A stretch of 39,344 nt of DNA from Bacteroidia bacterium (GTDB lineage Bacteria; Bacteroidota; Bacteroidia; Cytophagales; Cyclobacteriaceae): the NCBI GenBank assembly GCA_030426345.1, contig JAUHYU010000047.1:1-39344 (forward strand), read 5' to 3'. How positions within the stretch are numbered: position 1 is the first letter of the stretch; the number at the start of each line of letters is the position of its first letter. Shown here piece by piece: positions 26,434-36,092 of the stretch. The position numbers were made by a program, and so were the translations under genes. The notes under the pieces were generated by a model that worked only from the letters and a program-made list of their open reading frames with translations, had not been told where the DNA came from and ran no database searches.

Positions 26434-27150
26434 ATGAAGATTGATTCAAAGTATTTGATAGCTGTAGCCATTCTCGCTTGTTGTTGGGGATGTGGAGAAA
26501 ATAATAAAAAGGTCTATGATGCCTCCGCCATCCAGGAGCTAGATAAACTGACCGAGACGATTGGGAATTTAACTTCGTGTAGTTTTACACTAAATAGCCA
26601 GTTGGTCAGCAGCGATGGAACAAGCGATCGGCAAAGCGATGTGTACTTTGGCGGGGAAAATAAAATGTACATCTTTTCTGATCGCAATGACATACGACGT
26701 GGTTTTTGGTACGATGGTTCCAAACTGTCCGTGTTTGACTTTGACAATAAGGGATACGACGAGGTAAATGCCCCACGCACAATAATGGAAACCATCGACT
26801 CCGTACACAATCGATATGGGATTGATTTTCCTGCTGCTGATTTCTTTTATCCAACCTTTACAGACGATCTAATGGCGCAATTTGATGCGATTGTTTTGAA
26901 CGGATCAAAAGCTATTGATGGCGCAGATTGCCATGAGATATTTGCGAGCAATAAAAATCTGGAAGTGTTCATTTATATCGATAAATCTACCAAGCTGCCA
27001 AAACAATTTGAGATTTATCACCTTGATGAAAAGAAAGGGAACAGTTTTGTGGCCACGTTTTCCAATTGGAAGGAAAATCCTAATCTGTCGGCAAATATGT
27101 TTAAGTTTTCTCCACCTTCCAATGCCACAAAATCTTCCATTTTTAAATAA
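26434..27150 (+). CDS. DUF2092-like periplasmic lipoprotein
   Basis: A 238-residue lipoprotein with lipobox LACCWGC (Cys20 or nearby). The mature part matches the DUF2092 family, which resembles LolA/LolB-like lipoprotein carriers: an early helix (DKLTETIGNLTSCSFTLN), then QSDVYFGGENKMYIFS and GFWYDGSKLSVFDFDNKGY (residues about 68-115), and later KLPKQFEIYHLDEKKG. A lipid-binding half-barrel fold is likely, function unproven. An ATG seven bases upstream (26427) opens only a five-codon out-of-frame reading frame that overlaps the start. It is followed by the DUF6515-like gene after 8 bp, so it heads the operon that runs to 30462. Confidence 0.82.
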   Translation: MKIDSKYLIAVAILACCWGCGENNKKVYDASAIQELDKLTETIGNLTSCSFTLNSQLVSSDGTSDRQSDVYFGGENKMYIFSDRNDIRRGFWYDGSKLSVFDFDNKGYDEVNAPRTIMETIDSVHNRYGIDFPAADFFYPTFTDDLMAQFDAIVLNGSKAIDGADCHEIFASNKNLEVFIYIDKSTKLPKQFEIYHLDEKKGNSFVATFSNWKENPNLSANMFKFSPPSNATKSSIFK

Positions 27151-27158
27151 GCCATATC

Positions 27159-28061
27159 ATGAAAAACTTTAAATCCATATATCTCATCCTGATTTTGATT
27201 GGTGCATTTAGCGCAAGCGACCTTATTGCACAACGAATGCGTCATGCACCTGCCGGCAGGGGCGGAGGCGGAGGTCATGCTGTAAATAGATCAAGTATAA
27301 ATGGTGGTGCGAACAGGGCTGCTACTAGACCTAAGACCACAACGCCATCTAGAAACAGTGTTACGCCAAAAACACAGAACAGAGATTTATCGGGCAGCAA
27401 GGCTAAAGTTGCCAACAAGAAACCATCTGTTTCAAATAAAAAAACGGAGATTTCCAATAACTCTAAGAAAACCAATATTTCTGGCAACAAGGTAAATATT
27501 GACAACAGCAAGAATGTCAATGTGAATGTGAACAGAAATGTGCATGTCAATAATCGACATAGCAACATTTACTATAATGGACACAGGGGATACCATCCTT
27601 ATTATTACCACCCTTACAGGCCATATGCTTACGGCCCGTACTGGCACCCGTTTGGGTTTTTCGTGGCGACCATGGCCACTACGGCGGTGATGGTTTCTAT
27701 TGCCAATTCCCACTATTATTACGATCAAGGAGTTTATTATACCCAAGTGTCTGGTGGGTATAATGTTGTGCCTCCACCCGTCAATATCACGGTGAATGAG
27801 CTTCCCAAAGAACAGGAAAGTGTTACGCTGAACGACGAAACATACTATTACTATGGAGGGGCATTTTATGTTAAGGATGACAAAGGGTTTACGGTTGTTG
27901 AAGCTCCAGATGGTGCAGTTGTGACGCATTTGCCGGAAGGAGCAGAGGAGGTGGAAATCGACGGTGAGAAATATATGGTGCTGAATGATACCTATTATCA
28001 GCCATTGCTTCAAGACGGACAGGACATGTATCAGGTTGTAGCCATGGAATCCAGTAATTAA
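27159..28061 (+). CDS. DUF6515-like exported protein with Asn-rich and Tyr/His-rich regions
   Basis: A 300-residue protein with a signal peptide (cleavage near LIAQ). After a Gly run (GRGGGGGHAV) and a basic Ser/Thr/Asn/Lys-rich region, residues about 105-135 are Asn/Val repeats (NVNVNVNRNVHVNN). Next come Tyr/His/Pro-rich stretches (HPYYYHPYRPYAYGPYW), a hydrophobic segment (FFVATMATTAVMVSIANS, about 168-185) and a C-terminal region with repeated short Tyr-containing units (ETYYYYGGAFYVKDD, EKYMVLNDTYYQP) as in DUF6515 proteins. The function is unknown; a surface-exposed or cell-wall-adjacent structural role is plausible. It is 8 bp after the DUF2092 gene and 24 bp before the barrel gene. 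Confidence 0.78.
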   Translation: MKNFKSIYLILILIGAFSASDLIAQRMRHAPAGRGGGGGHAVNRSSINGGANRAATRPKTTTPSRNSVTPKTQNRDLSGSKAKVANKKPSVSNKKTEISNNSKKTNISGNKVNIDNSKNVNVNVNRNVHVNNRHSNIYYNGHRGYHPYYYHPYRPYAYGPYWHPFGFFVATMATTAVMVSIANSHYYYDQGVYYTQVSGGYNVVPPPVNITVNELPKEQESVTLNDETYYYYGGAFYVKDDKGFTVVEAPDGAVVTHLPEGAEEVEIDGEKYMVLNDTYYQPLLQDGQDMYQVVAMESSN

Positions 28062-28085
28062 CACCAAAAAAAGCATATAAAATCC

Positions 28086-29360
28086 ATGAAGAAATTCACT
28101 AACAAGACCCTCGGCATTATTGTGTTTTCCATGATATTGTCATGGAATTTTAATGCTTTTTCGCAGGAGGCGAAGCAAACGAAGAAAGAGGCCAAGGCCG
28201 CTAAAAAAGCCGAACCACCTAAAAAGGGAGATCTATATCTATCTCCCGTACCGGTAATCGGTGCCAATCCCGCATTTGGATTTATATATGGAGTAGGTGC
28301 TGCCGCAAGTTCATTTCTGGGCGATCCGTCCACTACCAAGCTGTCTTCTGCACTTTTTGGCCTAGCCTTTACCACCAAGAAGCAAACCATCATCACCCTC
28401 AAATCTACGGTCTATACGGAAAATAATGACATGATTTGGATGGGGGATTGGCGGTATTTGGACTCATCTCAACCTACTTGGGGTTTAGGGACTGGCCCCC
28501 AGTCTGCACGACTTGCCGATAATGGCTTCGAGTTTGATGATAAAAATTATGAAGGGACTTCAGAGGCAGACATGATGACGTTCAAGTTCTTTCGATTTTA
28601 TGAGACAGCTCTCAAGAAAATCAACGACAATGGTTTCTATGCCGGGGTTGGTGTGCACATTGATGTATTTAGCGAAATCGAAGACCAATTGTTAAGCTTG
28701 GAGCCCGGCGACACGGTCATCACGCCATATTATGCCTATAATGTGGACAAAGGGTTTGACCAGACCAAAAGCTCGCTGATTGGGCTTTCGCTCAACGGTA
28801 TGTTGGACACACGAGACAATATCAACAATCCCTATTCCGGTAGGTACGCCTTGGTGTCCTTCAAAGTAAACCCGGAATTTATTGGCAGTGATCAATCTTC
28901 CACACAGTTGTGGCTGGAATATCGCGACTATTTCAATTTTACACCGGACAACAACAATATTCTGGCACTGTGGGCTTTTGGTAATTTCACAACCTCAGGC
29001 ACATTGCCCTACATGAACTTGCCAGCCTCTGCCTGGGATCAATATTCCAAATCATCAGAGCCTTACGCCCAAGGCAGATTTCGTGGATACGACTTGGTAT
29101 TTGCTGGGGTAGAATACAGAAAGCATCTATTGGCAACCAAAAAGAACCCCAAGTTTTTTGGAGCTGTGGCCTACGCTAACTTTACCACAGCAAGCGGTGG
29201 TGACAATGGCATCGGCCTATTTGACTATTTGGAGCCTGGATATGGCCTCGGCCTTCGGTTCAATATTAGCCAAAAGGCTAGAACCAACATTGGGATAGAC
29301 TATGGCTGGGGCAACTACGGCACTAGTGGTCTGTTCCTTAGATTGAATGAAAACTATTAA
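28086..29360 (+). CDS. BamA/TamA-like outer-membrane barrel protein
   Basis: A 424-residue exported barrel. The signal ends near NAFSQ; a lysine/alanine-rich linker (KQTKKEAKAAKKAEPPKKG) follows. The rest resembles the Bac_surface_Ag (Omp85) barrel, with strand pairs and the late segment QGRFRGYDLVFAGVEYRKHL, close to the conserved RGY/VRGF-type lid motif of the superfamily, then YGLGLRFNIS. No POTRA domains are present, so it is a short Omp85-like protein of the kind found in many Bacteroidota. The role is unknown: insertion, secretion or adhesion cannot be told. It is sandwiched between the DUF6515-like and barrel-like genes in one operon. Confidence 0.83.
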   Translation: MKKFTNKTLGIIVFSMILSWNFNAFSQEAKQTKKEAKAAKKAEPPKKGDLYLSPVPVIGANPAFGFIYGVGAAASSFLGDPSTTKLSSALFGLAFTTKKQTIITLKSTVYTENNDMIWMGDWRYLDSSQPTWGLGTGPQSARLADNGFEFDDKNYEGTSEADMMTFKFFRFYETALKKINDNGFYAGVGVHIDVFSEIEDQLLSLEPGDTVITPYYAYNVDKGFDQTKSSLIGLSLNGMLDTRDNINNPYSGRYALVSFKVNPEFIGSDQSSTQLWLEYRDYFNFTPDNNNILALWAFGNFTTSGTLPYMNLPASAWDQYSKSSEPYAQGRFRGYDLVFAGVEYRKHLLATKKNPKFFGAVAYANFTTASGGDNGIGLFDYLEPGYGLGLRFNISQKARTNIGIDYGWGNYGTSGLFLRLNENY

Positions 29361-29376
29361 CAATAACGAACTTTCT

Positions 29377-30462
29377 ATGAAACAATTCAGGTGGATTTTA
29401 TTTGTTGTGATTTTTGGCACGGGCATTCAAACTTTCGGACAGGCACAAACCCAAGACACAACAGCCTTTCCTTATGTCTTGCCTATTTGGGGACAAAAAG
29501 TACAAGAACGTGGTTTTGCTGACCAGCTTCAGCTTCCGTTTGGATTGAATGTGAACTACGTCAATGTATTCATGGATTTGGAAATCAGCGAATTTGAATT
29601 GCTATTTGGAGGAAGAGATCTTACTGGAATATTCAATGTCGAAACCCTGAATTTCACGCAAGTCAGTGCCACTACCAATGGCGCTAATTTCCGTGCCGAC
29701 GCTTGGGTTTTACCTTTCATGAACGTGTATGGTTTGTTTTCATCTGTAACTGGGGGAACCAATGTTTCTTTGCAACCCACATGGAAAGATGCTACAGGAG
29801 AAGTGATTCTACAATTACCTGAGTTTTCTTCGGAAGTAAAATTTAACGCCATAGCTTATGGCATTGGAACGACCATTGTTTATGGATGGAATGGATGGTT
29901 TTCGAGTATTGACATGAACTATTCACGTACAGAAACTGCATTGTTAGAAAATCAAGTGGGATACCTAACGATGTCGGCGAGAATGGGGCACCGTTTCTTT
30001 TTGTCGAAGAAGAATAGAGAGTTCTTCATTGCTCCCTATGCAGGTATGATGTATCGAAACTTTGTTGGGCCAAGGGGGAGTAAAGGTTCAATTGGAATGG
30101 ATGAAGTATTTCCAGATTTGAATGAAAGCTTTGATGATAAAGTAGAGGCAAAACTCGATGCAAATAATGAGATAATTAATGACCCGAATACTTCAGCTGC
30201 CGAAAAAATAAAATTGCAAGCTCAAAATCAGGCGATTGAAACAATAGCCGAAGCCGTGGACGAAAGTGGCATATTTACGACTGAGATAGATTATTATATC
30301 GAAAAAGACCTTATTCAGACGATTACCTTTCAATTCGGGTTCAACCTTCAAATCAACAAAAAATGGATGTTGAGAGGTGAGTATGGAATTTCAGACTCGC
30401 AACGCTTTCTCATGACTGGTTTGCAATATCGCTTTGGAGTTAAGAAGAAGGAATTTAGATAG
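29377..30462 (+). CDS. Probable outer-membrane beta-barrel protein
   Basis: A 361-residue exported protein. I prefer the ATG at 29377 over 29347, since it starts a signal peptide (MKQFRWILFVVIFGTGIQTF then GQAQTQ) and removes a 14-bp overlap with the upstream gene. The mature part is rich in alternating beta strands and ends in MTGLQYRFG, as in barrels. A soluble, acidic and helical insert (about residues 250-295, with EAKLDANNEI and AAEKIKLQAQNQAIETI) may be a periplasmic or extracellular loop. No family is recognised. It is the last gene of the DUF2092 operon, 16 bp after the BamA-like gene. Confidence 0.7.
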   Translation: MKQFRWILFVVIFGTGIQTFGQAQTQDTTAFPYVLPIWGQKVQERGFADQLQLPFGLNVNYVNVFMDLEISEFELLFGGRDLTGIFNVETLNFTQVSATTNGANFRADAWVLPFMNVYGLFSSVTGGTNVSLQPTWKDATGEVILQLPEFSSEVKFNAIAYGIGTTIVYGWNGWFSSIDMNYSRTETALLENQVGYLTMSARMGHRFFLSKKNREFFIAPYAGMMYRNFVGPRGSKGSIGMDEVFPDLNESFDDKVEAKLDANNEIINDPNTSAAEKIKLQAQNQAIETIAEAVDESGIFTTEIDYYIEKDLIQTITFQFGFNLQINKKWMLRGEYGISDSQRFLMTGLQYRFGVKKKEFR

Positions 30463-30829
30463 TTCTGGCTCTAACACCACAATTCATTCAGGTTGGAAAA
30501 TGCTGTTCATTTTTGGGTATAAGTCAATTCTAGTGAGGCGGGAAATAATTTACAAACTGCTATGTAGTTTTCCCTAAAATGGTTTTGTTATTTTTTATAT
30601 ATTAGTAACAAGGATCTTTTGATTAGAGTCTAATTTTTTGTATATAATTTCATGGATTTTTGATACTTTTATTGGTTTGAAAAGTGGGTATAACATAAGA
30701 GGTTGGTAAAAGAATAGAGAGTTACCTAATAAAATCTATAAACCATGATGACTTCAGGATTATGACTTTCATATTAAGCTATATTTAAACAATTATTCAC
30801 AAAATAAATTCAAATCTAACTGTAAACCT
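30463..30829. other. Intergenic region before sulfatase 2
   Basis: This 367-bp AT-rich gap shows no gene. One candidate promoter-like pattern is TTTG (30618-30621), 19 bases, TATATAAT (30641-30648), the same pair of elements as upstream of susC, but it would leave a long 5' leader of about 180 bases. No clear terminator for the upstream operon was found. Confidence 0.5.
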
Positions 30830-32347
<1,518 letters not shown>

Positions 32348-32379
32348 TCGTCTTTAAATAAATTGAATTGTGATTTTGA

Positions 32380-32415
32380 ATGGAGCACTTGCGTTTTCAA
32401 GTGCTCCATTTTTTC
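32380..32415 (+). terminator. Intrinsic terminator after sulfatase 2
   Basis: A perfect 12-bp stem, ATGGAGCACTTG (32380-32391) with CAAGTGCTCCAT (32398-32409), a 6-base loop and a following T-run. It is 33 bp after the sulfatase stop. Confidence 0.92.
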
Positions 32416-32441
32416 TTCCATTATGGGTAAAATAGCAAATA

Positions 32442-32984
32442 ATGATTAATCTAATTTTAAATATAAGCGTATCAATGCTCTTTGCATTATTGATTTGCAC
32501 ACCAAATCACATTTATGCTCAAGAAGAGGCTGAAACCAAAAAGCATGAAATATCCATCGCTCTTGGGCATGCGCAAGTAGCTAAAGGCATTGAGCAGGGA
32601 GATAAAAAATGGTTAGCACTGCCAACATGGGCTTTAGATTATAAGTTTAATTTGAATAACAAATGGTCTTTAAGTTGGCAGAATGATATTATTCTTAGTG
32701 ATTTTGAAGTAGAATCCAATGAAAGAAAAAAAACATTTACAAGAACACACCCGCTGGCTAGTATTGCAGCTATAGGGTTTTCGCCAGTAGAATGGCTTTG
32801 TGTTTATGCTGGTGGCGGTGCAGAAATTGCTAAAGAAGAAAATTTTGGTGTTGTGCGTATAGGTGTGGAACCCATTTGGGAAATAAGGGACAATTGGGAA
32901 CTTATTTTAAGCACTAATTATGACATGAAATTAAACGCATATGATAGTTTTGGCATTGCTTTAGGAGTATGTTGTTTATTCTAA
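32442..32984 (+). CDS. Small exported probable beta-barrel protein
   Basis: A 180-residue protein with a signal peptide (ISVSMLFALLICTPNHIYAQ) and a mature part of alternating strands (HEISIALGHAQVAKG, KWLALPTWALDYKFNLNNKW, WSLSWQNDIILSDF), ending GIALGVCCLF. This looks like an eight-stranded barrel or a similar outer-membrane protein. No family is recognised. It lies between two sulfatase genes, 32 bp after the stem of the sulfatase 2 terminator, and so has its own transcript. A role in sulfatase secretion or glycan binding would be speculation. Confidence 0.65.
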   Translation: MINLILNISVSMLFALLICTPNHIYAQEEAETKKHEISIALGHAQVAKGIEQGDKKWLALPTWALDYKFNLNNKWSLSWQNDIILSDFEVESNERKKTFTRTHPLASIAAIGFSPVEWLCVYAGGGAEIAKEENFGVVRIGVEPIWEIRDNWELILSTNYDMKLNAYDSFGIALGVCCLF

Positions 32985-33446
32985 ATATTTTATATTAAGG
33001 TCCGCATTTAGATGCTAATTGGACACTAAAAACAATAGTATGCATGTCAAAAAAATCGATGCAATGGTTTTTGCCCCGAAAGAACCTGCCTCATTAGAAG
33101 TCAGTGCCAATTTGGAATTCACTTTGGCCACTGATACCTTAACCGATTTACAATTTTTTAATTAATAGATAAGGTTAAAAATTATAATTAGGAACTTATT
33201 TATTGACTATGAAAATCACAATTGAGATTTCATGGTTGATCACAAAACCATGAGTTTTCGATGCTTTCTATATGCTGTATGTTCAAGGTATCAAAATCCA
33301 CGAAGCTTTGAATATTTTTATGGAAATTTAAAAGAATAAATGAATACTTCTGTTAGGTATTGAACCGAAATGAAAACATTAAAAAAAATGTTATTTTTGA
33401 AAAAGAATTTAAAATTTAATTCCATTATTACTTTAACCACATGACT
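32985..33446. other. Intergenic region with gene remnant before sulfatase 3
   Basis: This 462-bp gap contains the short remnant ORF at 33040-33165 and, at 33228-33251, an 8-bp hairpin (TCATGGTT with AACCATGA, 8-base loop) without a U-run. The last 100 bases are very AT-rich and probably hold the sulfatase 3 promoter. No intact gene is seen. Confidence 0.5.
33040..33165 (+). pseudogene. Short ORF, probable gene 3'-end remnant
   Basis: An open frame of 41 codons from an ATG (MHVKKIDAMVFAPKEPASLE, continuing to a tandem TAA TAG stop). The frame stays open upstream to 32999, adding GPHLDANWTLKNNS with no start codon. The composition looks protein-like (beta-rich, like the C-terminal beta domain of a secreted enzyme), but no family is recognised. 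The absence of a start and of a signal peptide suggests the stump of a lost gene rather than a real small protein. Confidence 0.4.
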
Positions 33447-34991
33447 ATGTACAAAAATCTAAAATTTTATTGCACAGCATTGCTGCTTATGATATTCGCA
33501 AGCAGCTATGCACAAAAGAAAAAGCCTAACATCCTTGTTCTTTGGGGTGATGATATTGGGCAATCAAATATCAGTGCCTACACCATGGGGATGGTGGGGT
33601 ATCGCACACCCAACATTGACAAAATTGCCAGTGAGGGAATGATTTTTACCGACTATTATGCAGAGCAAAGTTGTACTGCTGGTCGTTCTTCTTTCATTTT
33701 AGGTCAAAGTGTTTTCCGTACAGGGCTTAGCAAAGTAGGTATGCCAGGTGCCAAAGAAGGTATTTCTGAAAAAGACCCAACTATTGCAGAACTACTAAAA
33801 CCAGCAGGTTACGCTACAGGTCAGTTTGGTAAAAACCACTTGGGCGACCGTGACGAGCATTTGCCAACCAACCATGGATTTGATGAGTTTTTCGGAAACC
33901 TGTACCACCTAAATGCAGAGGAAGAGCCAGAATTACCTGATTACCCAAATCCAGAAGAATATCCAGATTTTAGAAAAAATTATGGTCCACGCGGTGTAAT
34001 TCACTCTACTGCCGATGGTAAAGTTGAAGATACAGGCCCGCTTACCAAAAAGAGAATGGAAACGATTGATGATGAGTCATCAAAAGCTGCTATGGACTGG
34101 ATTAGAAAACAAACTAAAGCAGGAAAGCCTTGGTTTTGCTGGTGGAATGGAACCCGCATGCACTTCAGAACTCACGTAAAAGAAGAGCATCGTGGACTTT
34201 CTGGTCAAAATGAATATGGTGATGGAATGGTAGAGCATGACATGCACATTGGTCTATTTTTAGAACTATTGGATGAATTGAAAATTGCAGACAATACTAT
34301 CGTGATGTACTCTACAGATAATGGCCCACACAAAAACACATGGCCAGATGCTGGTGTAAATCCATTTAGAGGTGAAAAGAATACCAACTGGGAAGGTGGC
34401 TGGAGAGTACCTGCCATGGTTCGCTGGCCAAAGCATATCGAAGCTGGTTCTATAAGCAACGAAGTAATGAGCGGTATGGACTGGATGCCGACATTTTTAG
34501 CGGCAGCCGGACAAGAAGATGTTCCGCAAAAACTCCTGAAAGGGTATAGCGCCAATGGCAAAAGCTTTAAAGTTCATTTAGATGGCTACAACTTCTTGCC
34601 ATATTTAACAGGTAAAGAAGAAAAAGGCCCACGTAAAGAGATTTTTTATTTCTCTGATGATGGGGATTTAACTGCAATGCGTTATGACGATTGGAAACTG
34701 ATTTTCATGGAGCAACGTAGCCCAGGAACTCTTGCCGTATGGGCAAATCCATTTACCCCATTAAGAGCTCCATTAATGTTTAATTTGAGAAGAGACCCGT
34801 ATGAGTTTGCAACTATTACTTCAAACACATATTACGACTGGTGGTTAGACCATGCTTTTTTATTGGTGCCGGCACAGGATATTGTAGCCAATTTCTTGGG
34901 AACGTTTAAAGAATTTCCACCAAGAATGAAAGCGGCAAGCTTTAGTCTAGACAAAGTGTTAGACCAGCTTTCAACACCTACAAATAATTAA
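33447..34991 (+). CDS. Secreted sulfatase 3 (C-T-A-G-R type)
   Basis: A 514-residue paralogue of sulfatase 2. I prefer the ATG at 33447 over 33441, because the protein then begins MYKNLKFYC like its paralogue. Signal peptide to about residue 22; metal site LWGDDIGQSN (D35-D36); formylglycine site C76-T-A-G-R80 in EQSCTAGRSSFILGQ; second site VMYSTDNGPHKN. It has a small insert after the EEEPE motif (LPDYPNPEEYPDF) and a different C-terminal third (SPGTLAVWANPFTPLRAPLM), regions likely to shape substrate choice. The two enzymes probably act on related but different sulfate positions. A strong terminator follows. Confidence 0.94.
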   Translation: MYKNLKFYCTALLLMIFASSYAQKKKPNILVLWGDDIGQSNISAYTMGMVGYRTPNIDKIASEGMIFTDYYAEQSCTAGRSSFILGQSVFRTGLSKVGMPGAKEGISEKDPTIAELLKPAGYATGQFGKNHLGDRDEHLPTNHGFDEFFGNLYHLNAEEEPELPDYPNPEEYPDFRKNYGPRGVIHSTADGKVEDTGPLTKKRMETIDDESSKAAMDWIRKQTKAGKPWFCWWNGTRMHFRTHVKEEHRGLSGQNEYGDGMVEHDMHIGLFLELLDELKIADNTIVMYSTDNGPHKNTWPDAGVNPFRGEKNTNWEGGWRVPAMVRWPKHIEAGSISNEVMSGMDWMPTFLAAAGQEDVPQKLLKGYSANGKSFKVHLDGYNFLPYLTGKEEKGPRKEIFYFSDDGDLTAMRYDDWKLIFMEQRSPGTLAVWANPFTPLRAPLMFNLRRDPYEFATITSNTYYDWWLDHAFLLVPAQDIVANFLGTFKEFPPRMKAASFSLDKVLDQLSTPTNN

Positions 34992-35006
34992 CTCATAATT
35001 AATTAT

Positions 35007-35040
35007 AAGGGCCCGAAAACGAAGTTTTTGGGCCTTTTTT
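35007..35040 (+). terminator. Intrinsic terminator after sulfatase 3
   Basis: GGCCCGAAAAC (35010-35020) pairs with GTTTTTGGGCC (35024-35034, one G-T wobble), with a loop of GAA and a run of six T. It ends the sulfatase transcript before the MoxR operon. Confidence 0.88.
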
Positions 35041-35111
35041 ACTTTATATAAATGTCATGAAAAGCATTTACTATTGACTTTTATTTAAGGCAAATCGATT
35101 TATTTTTAAAT

Positions 35112-36077
35112 ATGACACCACACGACTCCATTCAAGAATTGAAAACTCGCATGTCGGCTTCCATTATTGGGCAAGACGATTTGATAGACCGCATCATTTT
35201 AGTATTGCTGGCCAACGGAAATATGTTGCTTGAAGGTTTGCCTGGATTGGCAAAAACCCGTGCCATAAAAACATTGGCTCAAGAGCTAAACTGCGGCTTA
35301 AGTCGTATACAGTTTACGCCCGATTTATTGCCTTCAGACATCACCGGAACGGAAATTTATCAGCCCGATTCGGAAGAGAAATTCATTTTTCAGCAAGGCC
35401 CCATTTTCAGCAACCTCATTTTGGCCGATGAAATAAACCGTTCGCCGGCAAAAGTGCAGGCAGCTTTGCTTGAAGCGATGGAAGAGCGTCAAGTTTCAGT
35501 GGCTGGAAAAACCTATAAAATGGATCCGCTTTTTATGGTGATGGCCACGCAAAATCCGGTAGAGCAAGAAGGAACATACCCGTTACCAGAAGCGCAAATG
35601 GATCGTTTTCTGATGCACGTAACCATAAACTACCCGGATGATGCTGCCGAATTAAAAATTTTACGCTTAAACAGAAACGAGCAAAAAAGTGGCGAAAAAA
35701 TAGAGAAGGAAAAATTAGCTCCCGAAGTGATTTTTGCCGCCCGCAAAGAAATTGCCGAAGTCACCATTTCGGAAGCGATGGAGAAATACATCGTAGATAT
35801 TATTTCGGCCACACGCTATCCGGCTAAATACGGCGAAGAGCTAGACAACTGGTTAGATTTTGGAGCCAGTCCTCGTGGAAGCATTGCCATAGACCGCGCT
35901 TGCCGCACCCACGCCTGGATGCAAGGCAACGATTTTGTTTCACCCGACAACATTCGCGCAGTTGTCCACGATTGCCTTCGCCACCGTTTAATTTTAAGTT
36001 ACGAAGCCAATGCAGAAGGTATTTCGGCCGATAAAGTGTTGGATACGATTTTGGAAAAAGTGGCGGTTGTTGCTTAG
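35112..36077 (+). CDS. moxR: MoxR-family AAA+ ATPase
   Basis: A 321-residue AAA+ ATPase of the MoxR family. Walker A is GLPGLAKT (residues 42-49), Walker B LILADEINR (102-110), sensor 1 MATQNPVEQEGTYPLPEAQ (144-162) with the following MDRF, and the C-terminal lid domain has the sensor 2 region SPRGSIAIDRACR. MoxR ATPases act as chaperones that load metals or assemble complexes, together with VWA-domain proteins. It is the first gene of a compact operon (DUF58, DUF4381, VWA, VWA) that matches the Bacteroides aerotolerance (Bat) arrangement. The start is ATG at 35112, preceded by AT-rich leader. Confidence 0.96.
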   Translation: MTPHDSIQELKTRMSASIIGQDDLIDRIILVLLANGNMLLEGLPGLAKTRAIKTLAQELNCGLSRIQFTPDLLPSDITGTEIYQPDSEEKFIFQQGPIFSNLILADEINRSPAKVQAALLEAMEERQVSVAGKTYKMDPLFMVMATQNPVEQEGTYPLPEAQMDRFLMHVTINYPDDAAELKILRLNRNEQKSGEKIEKEKLAPEVIFAARKEIAEVTISEAMEKYIVDIISATRYPAKYGEELDNWLDFGASPRGSIAIDRACRTHAWMQGNDFVSPDNIRAVVHDCLRHRLILSYEANAEGISADKVLDTILEKVAVVA

Positions 36078-36092
36078 CCACCGGTTTTTAAA

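Noticed and set aside
26427-26444. Five-codon upstream frame overlapping the DUF2092 start
   Set aside because: Too short to assess; it may be a chance ATG in the leader, with nothing to support a regulatory leader peptide.
27018-28076. Several long minus-strand frames opposite the DUF2092 and DUF6515-like genes
   Set aside because: They are created by the low-complexity codons of the plus-strand genes and have no recognisable domains.
35092-35101. AAATCGATTT palindrome just before moxR
   Set aside because: Ten AT-rich bases are likely by chance in this genome, and it lacks the flanks of the susC-lacI palindrome.
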